Assembly (NCBI GenBank): GCA_963743785.1
Contig: CAVURD010000012.1
Location: 1 to 64,000, forward strand
Source of the DNA: Bog-473 sp963743785
GTDB taxonomy: Bacteria > Actinomycetota > Acidimicrobiia > Acidimicrobiales > RAAP-2
Reading direction: 5' to 3'
DNA: 64,000 nt
Part shown: one piece after another, positions 35,725 to 45,201 of the stretch
Layout: each line of letters begins with the position of its first letter
How positions within the stretch are numbered: the first letter of the stretch is position 1
Translations under genes and position numbers: made by a program
Notes under the pieces: generated by a model
What the model was told of the DNA's origin: nothing
The model's database searches: none
What the model saw: the letters and a program-made list of their open reading frames with translations, nothing else

Positions 35725-36230
35725 GGCCGCCTGGTCGACGGCGGCGGTGATGTAGCCGAGGACACGCTGACGCTGCTTCTCGCTGATGAGGGGACCCATC
35801 AGGTTGGAGGCGTCAGTAGGGTCTCCGTACGCCATGGCGGCGAGCGCGGTCGCCACGGCTTCGACGCCTTCGTCATACCTGGTTCGTGGAAGGAGCAGCC
35901 GACTCGTGATGGCACACCCTTGACCGGCGTGCGTCGTCACCTGGAAGGCGGCGAGGACCGAGGCGAGGTCGAAATCGGCATCGTCGAGTACGACCAGTGC
36001 CGACTTGCCCCCGAGTTCTAAGAACAGCCGTTTCAGGGTCGGCGCCGCCGCGGCCATGATCGTTCGACCGGTTGCGGTCGAGCCCGTAAACGACACCAGG
36101 TCAACCCTCGGGTCCTCCACCAGCTGCTGACCCATCTGGTTCCGGGAAGAGGTGATGACGTTGAGGACGCCGGGAGGTATATCGGTCTCCTCGGCGGCGA
36201 TTCGACCGAGCAGGCTGGCGGTAGGGGTCC
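35725..36230 (-). pseudogene. aldehyde dehydrogenase fragment
   Basis: About 168 codons on the minus strand match the middle of the NAD-dependent aldehyde dehydrogenase family: ASLLGRIAAEETDIPPGVLN, FTGSTATGR, the catalytic Glu in LELGGK and the nucleophile Cys in HAGQGCAITSR, then NLMGPLISEKQRQRVLGYI. The first 170 or so and the last 150 residues of a normal 480-residue enzyme are missing. The 3' edge ends exactly at the P450 stop and the 5' edge dissolves into sequence without homology. It is a relic, perhaps left when the P450 gene or island was inserted or rearranged. Confidence 0.72.
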
Positions 36231-36473
36231 TGCAGCTGACGCAGGCAGTGGATCCGGAACATGCCACAATGCGTTCCCCATTACTCCTCCTCTGCCCCGG
36301 CCGCCCCCGTGCGCCCAGCGGAGCGGTGTGCCCCCGCGTTTCGGTCGGTCGGGTTCCGTTGGTCACCGATGGATGCGATTGCTCTAACCATTCTCCCCGC
36401 ACGGTCGCCGCCAGCGCCCCCAACGGTGGCCTACGGCAGAGCTGCCAGCGGTTCTCGGCGGGAGCGGCTGGGG

Positions 36474-37536
36474 CTACAAGCCGTAGAGCCGGGAGGCATT
36501 GCCGGCGACCATGAGGTCCCGCTCTGCCTCTGGAATGCCTTCAAAATTGCTCTCGACGATGCTCTGCGAATTCGGCCACGTGGTGGCCGGATGAGGAAAG
36601 TCCGTGGACCACATGATGCGGTCGACACCGAGTTCGTGCCGATGCTCAAGACCGCGCTGGTCGCTGACGAAGGTCAGATACATCTGGCGGTGGAAGTAGC
36701 TACTCGGTTTGTCGTCGAGCGCAGGAAAGTCGTACGGCCCGCTGGCCATCTTGTCGAGCTGGTCGAGGTAGAACGGCACCCATCCGAGACTTGGCTCGAC
36801 CAGCACCACCTTCAGCTCGGGAAACCTGGCCAGCACACCGGGGAGAATCCAGAACCCGATGGTTTCCGCCAAGCGGAATACCGGCTGCGACGTGAAGATG
36901 CCCTTTTGTGGGGTCGGATCGCGGCGAAACAGATCCCACAGGGACTCGACCAGCCCGAGGTGCTGGCTGATCGACATTCCGGTCTCCTGTATCGCCGCCC
37001 AGACCGGGTCGTAACGCAGCGTCATGGTATTCGGGGAGACCCACCTCGGCTGGGAAGGTCGGAACGTGGATCGCTCGCGCCCCTTCCGCGGCGAGCGCGA
37101 GCACCTGCTTCACGGCGAACTCTGGCTCGATCAGTGGAACCTGGTACGCGGGCACGAACCGGCTGGCGTCAACCGAGGCAAAGTCCGACATGACGCGATT
37201 GAAGGCCTCGGATGCTTCCTTCCAGCCCTGGCTCATGAAGGGATAGTTGCGGAAGGCGCTGACCTCGCTGTAGAGAACTTCGGCATCGACGCCATCGCGG
37301 TCCATGGCCTTGAGGCGAGCATGCGGATCGTGGTACCCCGGGTCCGAGAAGGCCTCGTGGTTGAATCCCCCGGCCAGGACCGACGGGTCCATTCCACCCA
37401 TTTCCTCTACGTGCTTGGCCCGTTCCGCCTCGACGGCACCATCCCAAAAAGAATGGTACTTGGACGGCATGTGCGCCTTGATCTGCTCGGGAAGGATCTT
37501 CACGTGCGAGTCCACCGAGATCAATCGAGTCGTCAT
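36474..37536 (-). CDS. amidohydrolase-2 family protein, interrupted by a frameshift
   Basis: Two overlapping minus-strand frames together make one amidohydrolase. The start is ATG 37536 with GAGGAGGGAAC just before it; the first frame carries ISVDSHVKILPEQ (D-x-H) and runs to LPEYHD; the second frame carries RYDPVWAAIQETGMSISQHLG, ELKVVLVEPSLGW and STDFPHPATTWPNS (catalytic Asp and Trp-Pro). Deleting one T near 37011 would join them. Corrected length is about 353 residues. It is divergent from the TetR gene and operator site C lies in between. Either it is inactive or the base is an assembly error. Confidence 0.8.
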
Positions 37537-37602
37537 TGTTCCCTCCTCGAGCATCGAGCGGCGCCCCACCAGCGAGAGTTCGGAGTGGCTCTGATCCAGA
37601 TG

Positions 37603-37620
37603 CCATAGTAACTACAATGG
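37603..37620. promoter_or_regulatory. TetR-type operator, site C, between amidohydrolase and tetR
   Basis: CCATAGT at 37603-37609 and ACAATGG at 37614-37620 flank AACT; only one position departs from the dyad consensus CCATAGT-N4-ACTATGG. On the minus strand it reads TTACTATGG, giving a possible -10 TACTAT for the amidohydrolase. A further half-site CCATAG begins at 37629. Its position next to the TetR gene supports autoregulation. Confidence 0.65.
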
Positions 37621-37672
37621 AAACGGTACCATAGGTGCGGAGCACCGACAAGGGCCGCCGTAGAGTTACGGC

Positions 37673-38356
37673 GTGAGGAGACCCGAGATCCATACCGCAT
37701 CGAAGCGCGCGGTGGCTGAACGAACCGCATCGACCAATGGCGACCTCGCGGCGAGGGAGCGCGTCATCGACGCCACCGTCAGCTGCATTCTCGAGTTGGG
37801 CTTTTATCGAGCCAGCACCAACGAGATCGCCCGCCGGGCCGGAGTGACGTGGGGCGTCATCCAGCACTACTTCGGGACCCGAGAAGCCTTGATGCTCGCG
37901 GTGCTCCAGAGCGTGGCCGGCCAGTTCGTCGAATCAGTCGATGACAAGCACATCGAGGGAGAGACCGCCGTCGAACGCATGGAGCAGCTCATCGACATCT
38001 TCCTGGGGCACTATGCCCAGCCGGCGTACATCGCCCATCTTCAGATCCTGCTCAACATGGACCGAGATCCCCGCACGAGTGCCCAAGTCCGCAAGATCAT
38101 GCTCGAGGTGGCGGAGCGTTCGAATGTCCACGTCCGCCGGTTGTTGAGTGAAGCACTCGGAGGGGCGGCGAAAATACCGGATCTGTCGACGACCGTGTTT
38201 ATGGTCCTCCGCGGCTTCGGACTCAATCAGCAGCTGCTCGAAACGATGTCGTACGACGCACTGGTACCGAAACAAGATCGGGTGAAACGCCAGCGCCGTC
38301 TTCTGGCTCAGCTCCTTGCTCCCTATATCGAGTACTCATCAGCCGAAGGGTCTTGA
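37673..38356 (+). CDS. TetR-family regulator of the catabolic island
   Basis: The 227-residue protein has an N-terminal basic tail, the TetR helix-turn-helix at about residues 48-68 (STNEIARRAGVTWGVIQHYFGTREAL) and an all-helical C-terminal domain. It starts at GTG. It is divergent from the amidohydrolase gene and followed 22 bases later by an SDR gene. The dyads at sites A, B and C make it the best candidate regulator of the CoA-transferase, P450 and amidohydrolase promoters. The ligand is probably the pathway substrate or its CoA ester. Confidence 0.93.
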   Translation: MRRPEIHTASKRAVAERTASTNGDLAARERVIDATVSCILELGFYRASTNEIARRAGVTWGVIQHYFGTREALMLAVLQSVAGQFVESVDDKHIEGETAVERMEQLIDIFLGHYAQPAYIAHLQILLNMDRDPRTSAQVRKIMLEVAERSNVHVRRLLSEALGGAAKIPDLSTTVFMVLRGFGLNQQLLETMSYDALVPKQDRVKRQRRLLAQLLAPYIEYSSAEGS

Positions 38357-38378
38357 CCAATGCCATCGGAGGAGTGCG

Positions 38379-39191
38379 ATGGATCTCGGTCTCGCTGACG
38401 CCACGGCCGTCGTCGCCGGAGGATCCAAAGGGATGGGACGGGCTGTCGCGCAGAGTTTGGCCGGTGAGGGTGCCCGGATTGCGGTGCTGGCTCGGACGCA
38501 AGGCGCGCTCGACGAAACGGTGGACTCATTGAGGAGCCTCGGCGCCCGGGATGCCGTGGGCCTGGCCACCGACCTCACATCGTGGGAGTCGGTGGAGCGT
38601 GCCCTGGAATCGCTGGGCGAACGATGGGAATCGCTCAACATCCTCGTCAATGCCGCCGGGCCGGTCGACGTCGGTATCGGGTTGTTCGAAGACGTCGATG
38701 ACGACGAGTGGCAGGCGACCTTCGATATCGGCACGGTGAGCGCGGCACGGTGCGTGCGAGCCGCACTCCCGCTCCTGCGCTCGGCGTCATGGGCCCGCAT
38801 CGTGAACATCTCGGCCCATTCGACCAAACGCCAATCAGCGAGCATCGTGGCGTACACCGCGGCCAAGGCCGCCCTCACCAGCCTGAGCAAGAATCTCTCC
38901 GGCTCGCTGGCCGCAGACGGGATCCTGGTGAACACGGTCTCGCCCGGCTCCTTCCTGTCGGAGGGTCTGAAGGATTACTTACGTGGTCTCCCGTCGGAGC
39001 GCCATGCTGACCCCGAGAGCCTGGTCGACGCCATGCGGGTGATCCGGGAGGATTTCGGGCATCCGGCTCTCCTCGGCCGGGCCGCTGATCCGAGCGAGAT
39101 CGGGCCTCTCGTCGCGTTTCTGTGTTCCCAGGCCAACACGTACATGACGGGCGCGAATCTCAATATCGATGGTGGTTCCGACTTTACGTGA
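38379..39191 (+). CDS. short-chain dehydrogenase/reductase
   Basis: The ATG at 38379 has GGAGGAG at 38368-38374. The 270-residue enzyme shows the cofactor motif GGSKGMG (residues 14-20), NAAG at 91-94, and the catalytic Ser145, Tyr159 and Lys163 (YTAAK), with PGSFLSEG after the active site. It oxidises or reduces an alcohol/ketone with NAD(P). It follows the TetR gene closely and probably shares its transcript, fitting an oxidation step in the island's pathway. Confidence 0.93.
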   Translation: MDLGLADATAVVAGGSKGMGRAVAQSLAGEGARIAVLARTQGALDETVDSLRSLGARDAVGLATDLTSWESVERALESLGERWESLNILVNAAGPVDVGIGLFEDVDDDEWQATFDIGTVSAARCVRAALPLLRSASWARIVNISAHSTKRQSASIVAYTAAKAALTSLSKNLSGSLAADGILVNTVSPGSFLSEGLKDYLRGLPSERHADPESLVDAMRVIREDFGHPALLGRAADPSEIGPLVAFLCSQANTYMTGANLNIDGGSDFT

Positions 39192-39331
39192 GTCGTGGTG
39201 CGCTGCGAGAGCGGCGAGATCCCCGGCCACCTTTTACCTGCGTGATCTGGATCGCCCAGCCGGGGCTGGGTGGGGAACTACCGTGCCTGAACCGTCGACG
39301 TCGCTCGTGACGCAGAGCACTTCGTGCCGGT

Positions 39332-41443
39332 GTGAGTGAGGAGATCGTGGAGAACCGAGCCCAGCGAGCACGCCGGATCCGCCAGCAACGCCTCAAGGCT
39401 GCCACCGGCGCCGTCCTCGTCGTTGCTCTGATCACCACGATCGTGGTGGTCGCGTGGCCGGGATCGAAGTCACCGTCGCCCGTCCGGTCGGATTCGACGA
39501 ACACCTCACGGCCGGTGCACCGAGTCGGCCCCGACTCCATCGAAGCCGGCGTCGAGTCGTGGCAATATCCGGTGCCAGTGTCGCGTGAGACGGTGGTGGC
39601 GGGCAGCAACGGCCTGACCGTCCTCGGAGGTATCAACCCGTCAGGGGACTCGCTCGATTCCGTGTCCACCATCAACGTGCAGACCGGCACCGTCACCACC
39701 GTGGGCTCGCTCGCCGCGGCCGTCCACGACGCGGCCGGCACGGTCATTGGACACTCCACCTACGTCTTCGGTGGCGGGTCCCCAGACACCGTGGCGACCA
39801 TTCAGTCGTACCCCTCCGGTCCCGGCGCGCCGGGAGGCGCCGGAGTGGTGGTCAGCCACCTTCCTCAACCGCGTTCGGACCTGTCCGTCGCCACGGTCAC
39901 CCAGCCGGCCAACGGACGCTCTTTGACCACTTCCTATGTGGTCGGCGGGTATGACGGCGCCACCTACCTGCCGGGTGTTCTCGCCACCGACGACGGCACC
40001 CACTTCACCAGCGTGGCCAACCTGCCCGTCCCGGTTCGCTACCCGGCGGTCGTCTCGGACGCCGGCAAGATCTACGCGTTCGGGGGCGAGATCCGATCGG
40101 CCGGCACGACCGTCGTGGCCACCAACGACATCCAGATGATCGATCCGGCCACCCACAAGGCCGTCGTCGTGGGGCATCTGCCCGGTCCCCTCTATGGGGC
40201 CTCGGCCTTCCTGCTGGCCGGGACACTGTACGTGGCGGGGGGTCAGGTCCCCGGGGGAGCGACCCAGACCCAGATCGACGCTTACGTCCCCTCCACCGGC
40301 CGGATTCTCAACGCCGGCCTCCTGCCCCAGGCCGATGCCTTCGCGGGATCCACCACGGTGGCATCGGCCCACGGTCCCATCGGTTACATGGTCGGGGGTG
40401 AGGTCGCCGCTCAGTCCGGCGCTGACCAGGCGGGTGTCGCCTCGGGATCACTCCAGACTGTGATCTCGCTCCGATTGAGTCCCTACGGCGGCCTGGCTGG
40501 AAGGTCGGGCGCAGGGTCCCCCTACGCCGGCACCCTGCTTATCGCCGACCGGGGCAATAACCAGCTGATCGCCCTGGACGCCAACCGCGACACCACGTGG
40601 CGCTACCCGTCGGCGACCATGCCGGCACCGGCGGGCGGTTTCTACTTCCCCGATGACGCCTTCTTCATGAAGCGTGGTACCGCGATCATCTCGAATCAGG
40701 AGGACAATCACACCATTGTCGAGATCGGGTATCCATCGGGCAAGATCCTCTTCCAATACGGCCACCCCGGCCTACCGGGTTCGGCACCCGGCTACCTTGA
40801 CCAGCCGGACGATGCCTACTTTCTGAAGTCGGGCACCATCACCGTGGCCGACGCTTCGAACAACCGGATCCTGTTCATCTCCCCGCAGGGTCAAATCACC
40901 GGGCAGATCGGCAACGGTGTCGACACGCACGCCCCGCCCGTCTCCATCGCCTATCCCAATGGCGACACGCCCCTGACGGACGGCGACGTCCTGGTCTCGG
41001 AGATCAACGGATCGTGGGTCGACGAATACACGCCCGGTGGAAAGCTGGTGTGGACGGTGCACATACCGACGGTCAACTATCCGTCCGATCCACAACAACT
41101 CGGTACCAACCTCTACCTGATGACCGACTACGACCCGCCAGCCGAAGGTCGCATCCTCGAGTTCACCCGGCAAGGTCAAGTCACGTGGCTCTACGACGCA
41201 CTATCCGGTGATGCCGCGCTGAAGAAGCCCTCGCTTGCCGAGAGGCTCCCCAATGGTCTCATCATGGTCAACGACGACTACCGGGACCGGATGGTCGTCA
41301 TCGACCCGACCACCAACTCCATCGTCTGGCAGTACGGCCTCACCGATGTGCCGGGCACCACGCCGGGGCTTCTGTCGATCCCTGATGGTTTCGACAACCT
41401 CCTGCAAAACAAGACCACGCCGACCCATCCGGACACCGGCTGA
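39332..41443 (+). CDS. membrane-anchored beta-propeller protein (Kelch-like and PQQ-like repeats)
   Basis: The 703-residue protein has an Arg-rich cytoplasmic start, a hydrophobic helix (about residues 23-43) and a long exterior part. Residues about 80-380 contain Kelch-like repeats (VVGGYDGATYLPG, YAFGGEI, YVAGGQV, YMVGGEV); residues about 395-700 contain strand repeats with LIADRGNNQLIALD, ISNQEDNHTIVEI, VADASNNRILFI and WQYGLTDVPG, like the NHL or PQQ-propeller family. Two propellers are thus likely. The start may be GTG 39332 or GTG 39347, the latter with GAGGAG close by. It may bind sugars or proteins; no catalytic residues are evident. Confidence 0.83.
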   Translation: MSEEIVENRAQRARRIRQQRLKAATGAVLVVALITTIVVVAWPGSKSPSPVRSDSTNTSRPVHRVGPDSIEAGVESWQYPVPVSRETVVAGSNGLTVLGGINPSGDSLDSVSTINVQTGTVTTVGSLAAAVHDAAGTVIGHSTYVFGGGSPDTVATIQSYPSGPGAPGGAGVVVSHLPQPRSDLSVATVTQPANGRSLTTSYVVGGYDGATYLPGVLATDDGTHFTSVANLPVPVRYPAVVSDAGKIYAFGGEIRSAGTTVVATNDIQMIDPATHKAVVVGHLPGPLYGASAFLLAGTLYVAGGQVPGGATQTQIDAYVPSTGRILNAGLLPQADAFAGSTTVASAHGPIGYMVGGEVAAQSGADQAGVASGSLQTVISLRLSPYGGLAGRSGAGSPYAGTLLIADRGNNQLIALDANRDTTWRYPSATMPAPAGGFYFPDDAFFMKRGTAIISNQEDNHTIVEIGYPSGKILFQYGHPGLPGSAPGYLDQPDDAYFLKSGTITVADASNNRILFISPQGQITGQIGNGVDTHAPPVSIAYPNGDTPLTDGDVLVSEINGSWVDEYTPGGKLVWTVHIPTVNYPSDPQQLGTNLYLMTDYDPPAEGRILEFTRQGQVTWLYDALSGDAALKKPSLAERLPNGLIMVNDDYRDRMVVIDPTTNSIVWQYGLTDVPGTTPGLLSIPDGFDNLLQNKTTPTHPDTG

Positions 41444-41526
41444 ATCTGCGTACTTCAAGCCCCCGGTCGCTCCTGGGCCGTCAAGGGGGACAACGACGCC
41501 AACGGAGATAGCGGAACCCTGCCCGA

Positions 41527-42063
41527 TCACCTTCGAAGGGGTGCTCTCGCCAGCGTCGTGTATCGGGGGCCCTCCGATGAGAGGAGGGAGGCGACCAGGT
41601 CAAAGGAGTTGACGTCGAACGACGCGGCGAAGGGAACCCCAGCCAGGGCTGCGCGCGCCGATGCGCCGAGCCCATGCTGTTTCGAGCGGGCGACAGTCAG
41701 GTGCCCGGTGAATGGTGCGTCACCGTGGTTGGAGTCCGGGACAAGGGGAAGGGTCGCCCGACGTACCGCCTCAGCCCCTTCATCAAGACCAGCGACGGGA
41801 ATCTGGAGCACCCGTTCGCCGCTGAACCATGCCGTTCCCGGACCGACCTCGCATCGGACCGGTCCCGCAATGCCCCCCGCCGCATCTCCGAGGGCATCGA
41901 CGAGCGCGGGCACGAGGTTTTCCTCCACCTCACCGAGGAATCGGAGCGTGATGTGCCACCGTCCGGCCCCGACCAGCCTCAAACCCTGCACAGGCCGCAG
42001 TTCCAGCAACGACAGACGTTTCAGCGTCGGATCATCGGGCCACACTGCCACGAACATGCGCAC
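41527..42063 (-). CDS. thpR: RNA 2',3'-cyclic phosphodiesterase (ThpR/LigT)
   Basis: The 178-residue protein has the two H-x-T-x motifs of the 2H phosphoesterase family: HITL at His37/Thr39 and HLTV at His121/Thr123, plus FVAVWPDD at the start and VGAGRWH. It opens 2',3'-cyclic phosphates on RNA ends. It lies convergent to the beta-propeller gene and divergent from the HAD hydrolase. Confidence 0.93.
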   Translation of the reverse strand: MRMFVAVWPDDPTLKRLSLLELRPVQGLRLVGAGRWHITLRFLGEVEENLVPALVDALGDAAGGIAGPVRCEVGPGTAWFSGERVLQIPVAGLDEGAEAVRRATLPLVPDSNHGDAPFTGHLTVARSKQHGLGASARAALAGVPFAASFDVNSFDLVASLLSSEGPRYTTLARAPLRR

Positions 42064-42159
42064 ATCTGAGTCTGCCCTATGCCTCCCGGACGCTGGGAAA
42101 GGCGACGAACCTCACTCCGTCGCCGCCTGCAAAGGATGCCCCGCGTGTCAAACTCGCCC

Positions 42160-42801
42160 ATGGATGAATCACGGGTTGGTAGAGGAGAACTCAGAGCCAT
42201 CCTGTTCGATCTCGGTGGGGTGATCATCGACATCGACTTCAAGCGAGCGTTCCATAGGTGGGCTGCCCGAGCCTCCTGTGACGCCGCCGATCTTGAACGG
42301 CGATTCACTTTCGACGAGGCATACGAACGGCACGAAACCGGCGATCTCGACTCCTCCGCCTACTTCGGTGCACTCCGTAGGAGGCTCAAGGTGTCGTTAT
42401 CAGAAGAGGATCTCGTCGCCGGCTGGAACGACGTCTATCTTGGGATCATTCCCGGCATGGAGAAACTATTGGCAACGGCCGGTCTGCATTTTCCGCTCTA
42501 CGCGTTCACGAATTCGAACCCCACTCATCAGTCTGTCTGGTCCATTCGGTTTGCCGCCGAGTTATCGATCTTCACGACGATCTACGTCTCCTCCGAATTG
42601 GGAGTTCGAAAGCCTGATCCCCGATCGTTCTCGCTGGTGGCTGAACGAATGGGTGTTCAGGCCGCGGAGGTACTGTTCTTCGATGATTCCGCCGAGAATA
42701 TCGTCGGTGCCATTTCGGCAGGAATGCGTGGAGTGCTGGTTGAGTCCCCGAGGGATGTCAGTGCGGCCCTTGGCCGCTATGGCCTTGAAGTTGAAGCTTG
42801 A
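42160..42801 (+). CDS. HAD-superfamily hydrolase (subfamily IA-like)
   Basis: The ATG at 42160 gives 213 residues. Motif I is FDLGGVIIDID with nucleophile Asp17 (second Asp of the usual pair replaced by Gly, as in YihX-like members), motif II is FTNSNP, motif III includes RKPDPRSF with the Lys, and motif IV is FFDDSAENI. It is a cytosolic phosphatase of unknown substrate. A start at 42136 or 42079 is possible. Codon use is slightly lower in GC than its neighbours (ATTCGG, TTATCG codons), which is weak evidence of separate origin. Confidence 0.88.
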   Translation: MDESRVGRGELRAILFDLGGVIIDIDFKRAFHRWAARASCDAADLERRFTFDEAYERHETGDLDSSAYFGALRRRLKVSLSEEDLVAGWNDVYLGIIPGMEKLLATAGLHFPLYAFTNSNPTHQSVWSIRFAAELSIFTTIYVSSELGVRKPDPRSFSLVAERMGVQAAEVLFFDDSAENIVGAISAGMRGVLVESPRDVSAALGRYGLEVEA

Positions 42802-42840
42802 TACGACTTCTCCATGGGTGACTTGGAGCCAGGCGAAGCT

Positions 42841-43677
42841 TTAGGCGTCGCGCCGTACGAGAAGTATGCCTCCGACGATAAGGCTGGCCGCGGCGTAAGC
42901 ACACAGAAGGGCGAATCCGGTCCATGGAGCAAGCAGCGTCGCCCCGCCGAAGTCGTTGATCGTGGGGCGAGTGGCGGCCATGTTCTCGGCAATCACGAGC
43001 GGCATGTACTTGATCACCGCGTGCTGGACCGAAACCGGAAACGCCTGGAGGATGAGAGGAACAACCAAAAGGATCGCCACGAACGCCGAAATCGCTCCGG
43101 CGGTGTGGCGGATGATGGTCGCGAGGCCCAGGCCGAAGAGTCCGATCACGGTGAGGACCAGACCGGCGCCGGCGACCGCGCGCAGGACGCCGGGTTGGCC
43201 CAGTGTGGCGTAGGGAGTCGAGCCCTTGAGCAACGCTTGGCCCAACAGGAAGGCTGCGAAGGTGAGGATCTCGCTCGTGATCAGGGCCACGGCCCCGAAG
43301 ACGGCCGCCTTGCAAACCAGGACGAGGGGGCGGTTGGGGATGGCCGCAAAGGTGGCCCGGATTGTCCCGGTCCCGTATTCGGCACTCATCACGAGTACGC
43401 CGAGCACTCCGATGGTGATCTGACCCAGGAACAGGCCGGCCAAGCTCCGCGCCGTCGGGTCGAACCCGATGCGGTCGGTGAATCCGCCGCTTTGCCATCG
43501 GGCGGCTGTCACCGCCGTCGCGATCGCGCCGATGCCCACCACGGCGAGGACGGTGACCACGAGCGTCCAGGTGGTCGACCGGACGCTTCGCATCTTCGTC
43601 CATTCGGATCGCAGTTGGCCGAGGGCGTTGTAGCGCCCGGGAGGAATGGGAGTGGACGTGCTGATGGTAGCGGTCAT
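42841..43677 (-). CDS. ABC-2 type permease
   Basis: This 278-residue protein has an N-terminal cytoplasmic LRSEWTKMRSVRSTTW segment, typical of actinobacterial ABC-2 permeases that pair with an exporter ATPase, and six hydrophobic helices with YGTGTIRATFAAIPNR between helices. Its start overlaps the upstream ATPase gene by four bases. The substrate is unknown. Confidence 0.9.
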   Translation of the reverse strand: MTATISTSTPIPPGRYNALGQLRSEWTKMRSVRSTTWTLVVTVLAVVGIGAIATAVTAARWQSGGFTDRIGFDPTARSLAGLFLGQITIGVLGVLVMSAEYGTGTIRATFAAIPNRPLVLVCKAAVFGAVALITSEILTFAAFLLGQALLKGSTPYATLGQPGVLRAVAGAGLVLTVIGLFGLGLATIIRHTAGAISAFVAILLVVPLILQAFPVSVQHAVIKYMPLVIAENMAATRPTINDFGGATLLAPWTGFALLCAYAAASLIVGGILLVRRDA

Positions 43678-44663
43678 GGCCGTAGTTCCTGGTGAACCGG
43701 GGCCGGCGCCACGTCTTCGCCGGGCTTCGAGAGGGAGCCGGCGGGAACGGCCAGCGGATCACCTTCGCCGTGGAACTCGACGCTGTCCCGGGTGAGCTCC
43801 ATGAACGCCTCCTCCAACGACGCCGTCTGCGGCGTCAGCTCGTGCACGGCGATGCCCAGGCTGGCGGCAAGGTCGCCGATGCGAGGACCGTCCAACCCGC
43901 TCACTTCCATGGCACCGTCGGGCCGGGGCTCGATGCCGGCTCCCGCCTCGACCAGAGCGGTGGCGAGGCGCTCGGGCTGCGGGGTGCGGACGAGCACATG
44001 CTGGCCCGAACTCTGCGCGATGAACTCCGCCACCGGCTGCTCGGCGATGAGCCGTCCCCGACCGATCACCACCAGATGGTCGGCGGTCAGGGCCATCTCG
44101 CTCATCAGGTGACTTGACACGAGGACCGTGCGGCCCTCGGACGCAAGGCGCTTGAGCAGCATCCGCACCCATCGGATCCCTTCGGGGTCAAGTCCGTTGA
44201 CTGGTTCATCGAAGAGGAGGACCCCGGGATCGCCCAGGAGGGCAGCTGCGATCCCGAGTCGCTGGCCCATTCCGAGCGAGAACGTGCCGGTTCGTTTACG
44301 GGCTACCGACGTCAACCCGACCATTTCGAGCACCTCGTCGACGCGGGTCTTGGAGATCCCATTGGTCTGAGCGAGGGCCCACAGGTGGTTGAAGGCACTG
44401 CGACCGGGGTGGACCGACTTCGCTTCGAGAAGAGCTCCGACTTCGCGTAGTGGCCACGGCAGTCGCCGGAAGGGACGGCCGTTGACCTGGACGGAGCCGG
44501 AGTTGGGATTGTCCAGCCCCATGATCATTCGCATGGTCGTCGACTTGCCGGAACCATTTGGCCCAAGGAATCCGGTCACCTGACCAGGGCGAACCTCGAA
44601 CGACAGCTGATCGACCGCCACCGTCTCGCCGTAGTGCTTTGTGAGCGCATGCGCTTCGATCAT
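43674..44663 (-). CDS. ABC exporter ATP-binding protein
   Basis: The 329-residue ATPase has Walker A GPNGSGKST, the Q-loop variant GALLEAKSVHPG, signature FSLGMGQRLGIA (LGMGQ variant), Walker B VLLFDEPVNGLDP and H-loop SSHLMSE. This is the BcrA/NodI-like exporter type. It forms a unit with the permease at 42841-43677. The 538-base region upstream has no gene. Confidence 0.92.
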   Translation of the reverse strand: MIEAHALTKHYGETVAVDQLSFEVRPGQVTGFLGPNGSGKSTTMRMIMGLDNPNSGSVQVNGRPFRRLPWPLREVGALLEAKSVHPGRSAFNHLWALAQTNGISKTRVDEVLEMVGLTSVARKRTGTFSLGMGQRLGIAAALLGDPGVLLFDEPVNGLDPEGIRWVRMLLKRLASEGRTVLVSSHLMSEMALTADHLVVIGRGRLIAEQPVAEFIAQSSGQHVLVRTPQPERLATALVEAGAGIEPRPDGAMEVSGLDGPRIGDLAASLGIAVHELTPQTASLEEAFMELTRDSVEFHGEGDPLAVPAGSLSKPGEDVAPAPVHQELRP

Positions 44664-45201
44664 CAGGCTGGTTCTCCGTCGTCAGCTCGCGGTTCAGTCA
44701 AGCACACGTTTGGAGCGCTTCCGGTGGCGGCCGGGGACTCATTACAGGCCGTCCCAGCTGGATTTTGAGGTGGTCGAGACCGCATCACGACCATGCGCCG
44801 GGTCGGCCGGGAGTGTTCCTCCGAGATTCGCCGGCCGAACCTTGACCCCAACCCGGGTTGACGTCGAGCTCCAAGGCACGGTGGGACCGCACAGCCCAAC
44901 CGCCCGAGGCCGCACCCGGGTGCGCGAGCCAGCGGGAATCTCTGCCTCAGCCCCGACCCTGACCCGCACTTGGTGCACGGCGGATGACGGTGCGCAGCGC
45001 CGTGGCGTGGACGGCCGCCGCATCACCGGCCGGCCACCGAGACGACCCGGACTGCTTAGGATACGTTGGCGCGCCAGAGTGGACGGGGGCAGGAGAGACC
45101 ATGGGTTGCGACCAGTTCGACCTGAACTCTTCCGTTGACCCCCCCCGAGCGCACACGAGTTGGTGGGCTGTGCGTGAGATGGGCAAAGAGGCAACAACGC
45201 C
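44664..45201. other. 538-base intergenic region between divergent genes
   Basis: Long open frames occur on both strands but none shows protein-like content. The region presumably holds divergent promoters for the ABC exporter and the phytanoyl-CoA dioxygenase pair. TAGGATACG near 45056 is a plausible -10 box for the rightward operon; I saw no long dyad or repeat. Confidence 0.5.
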
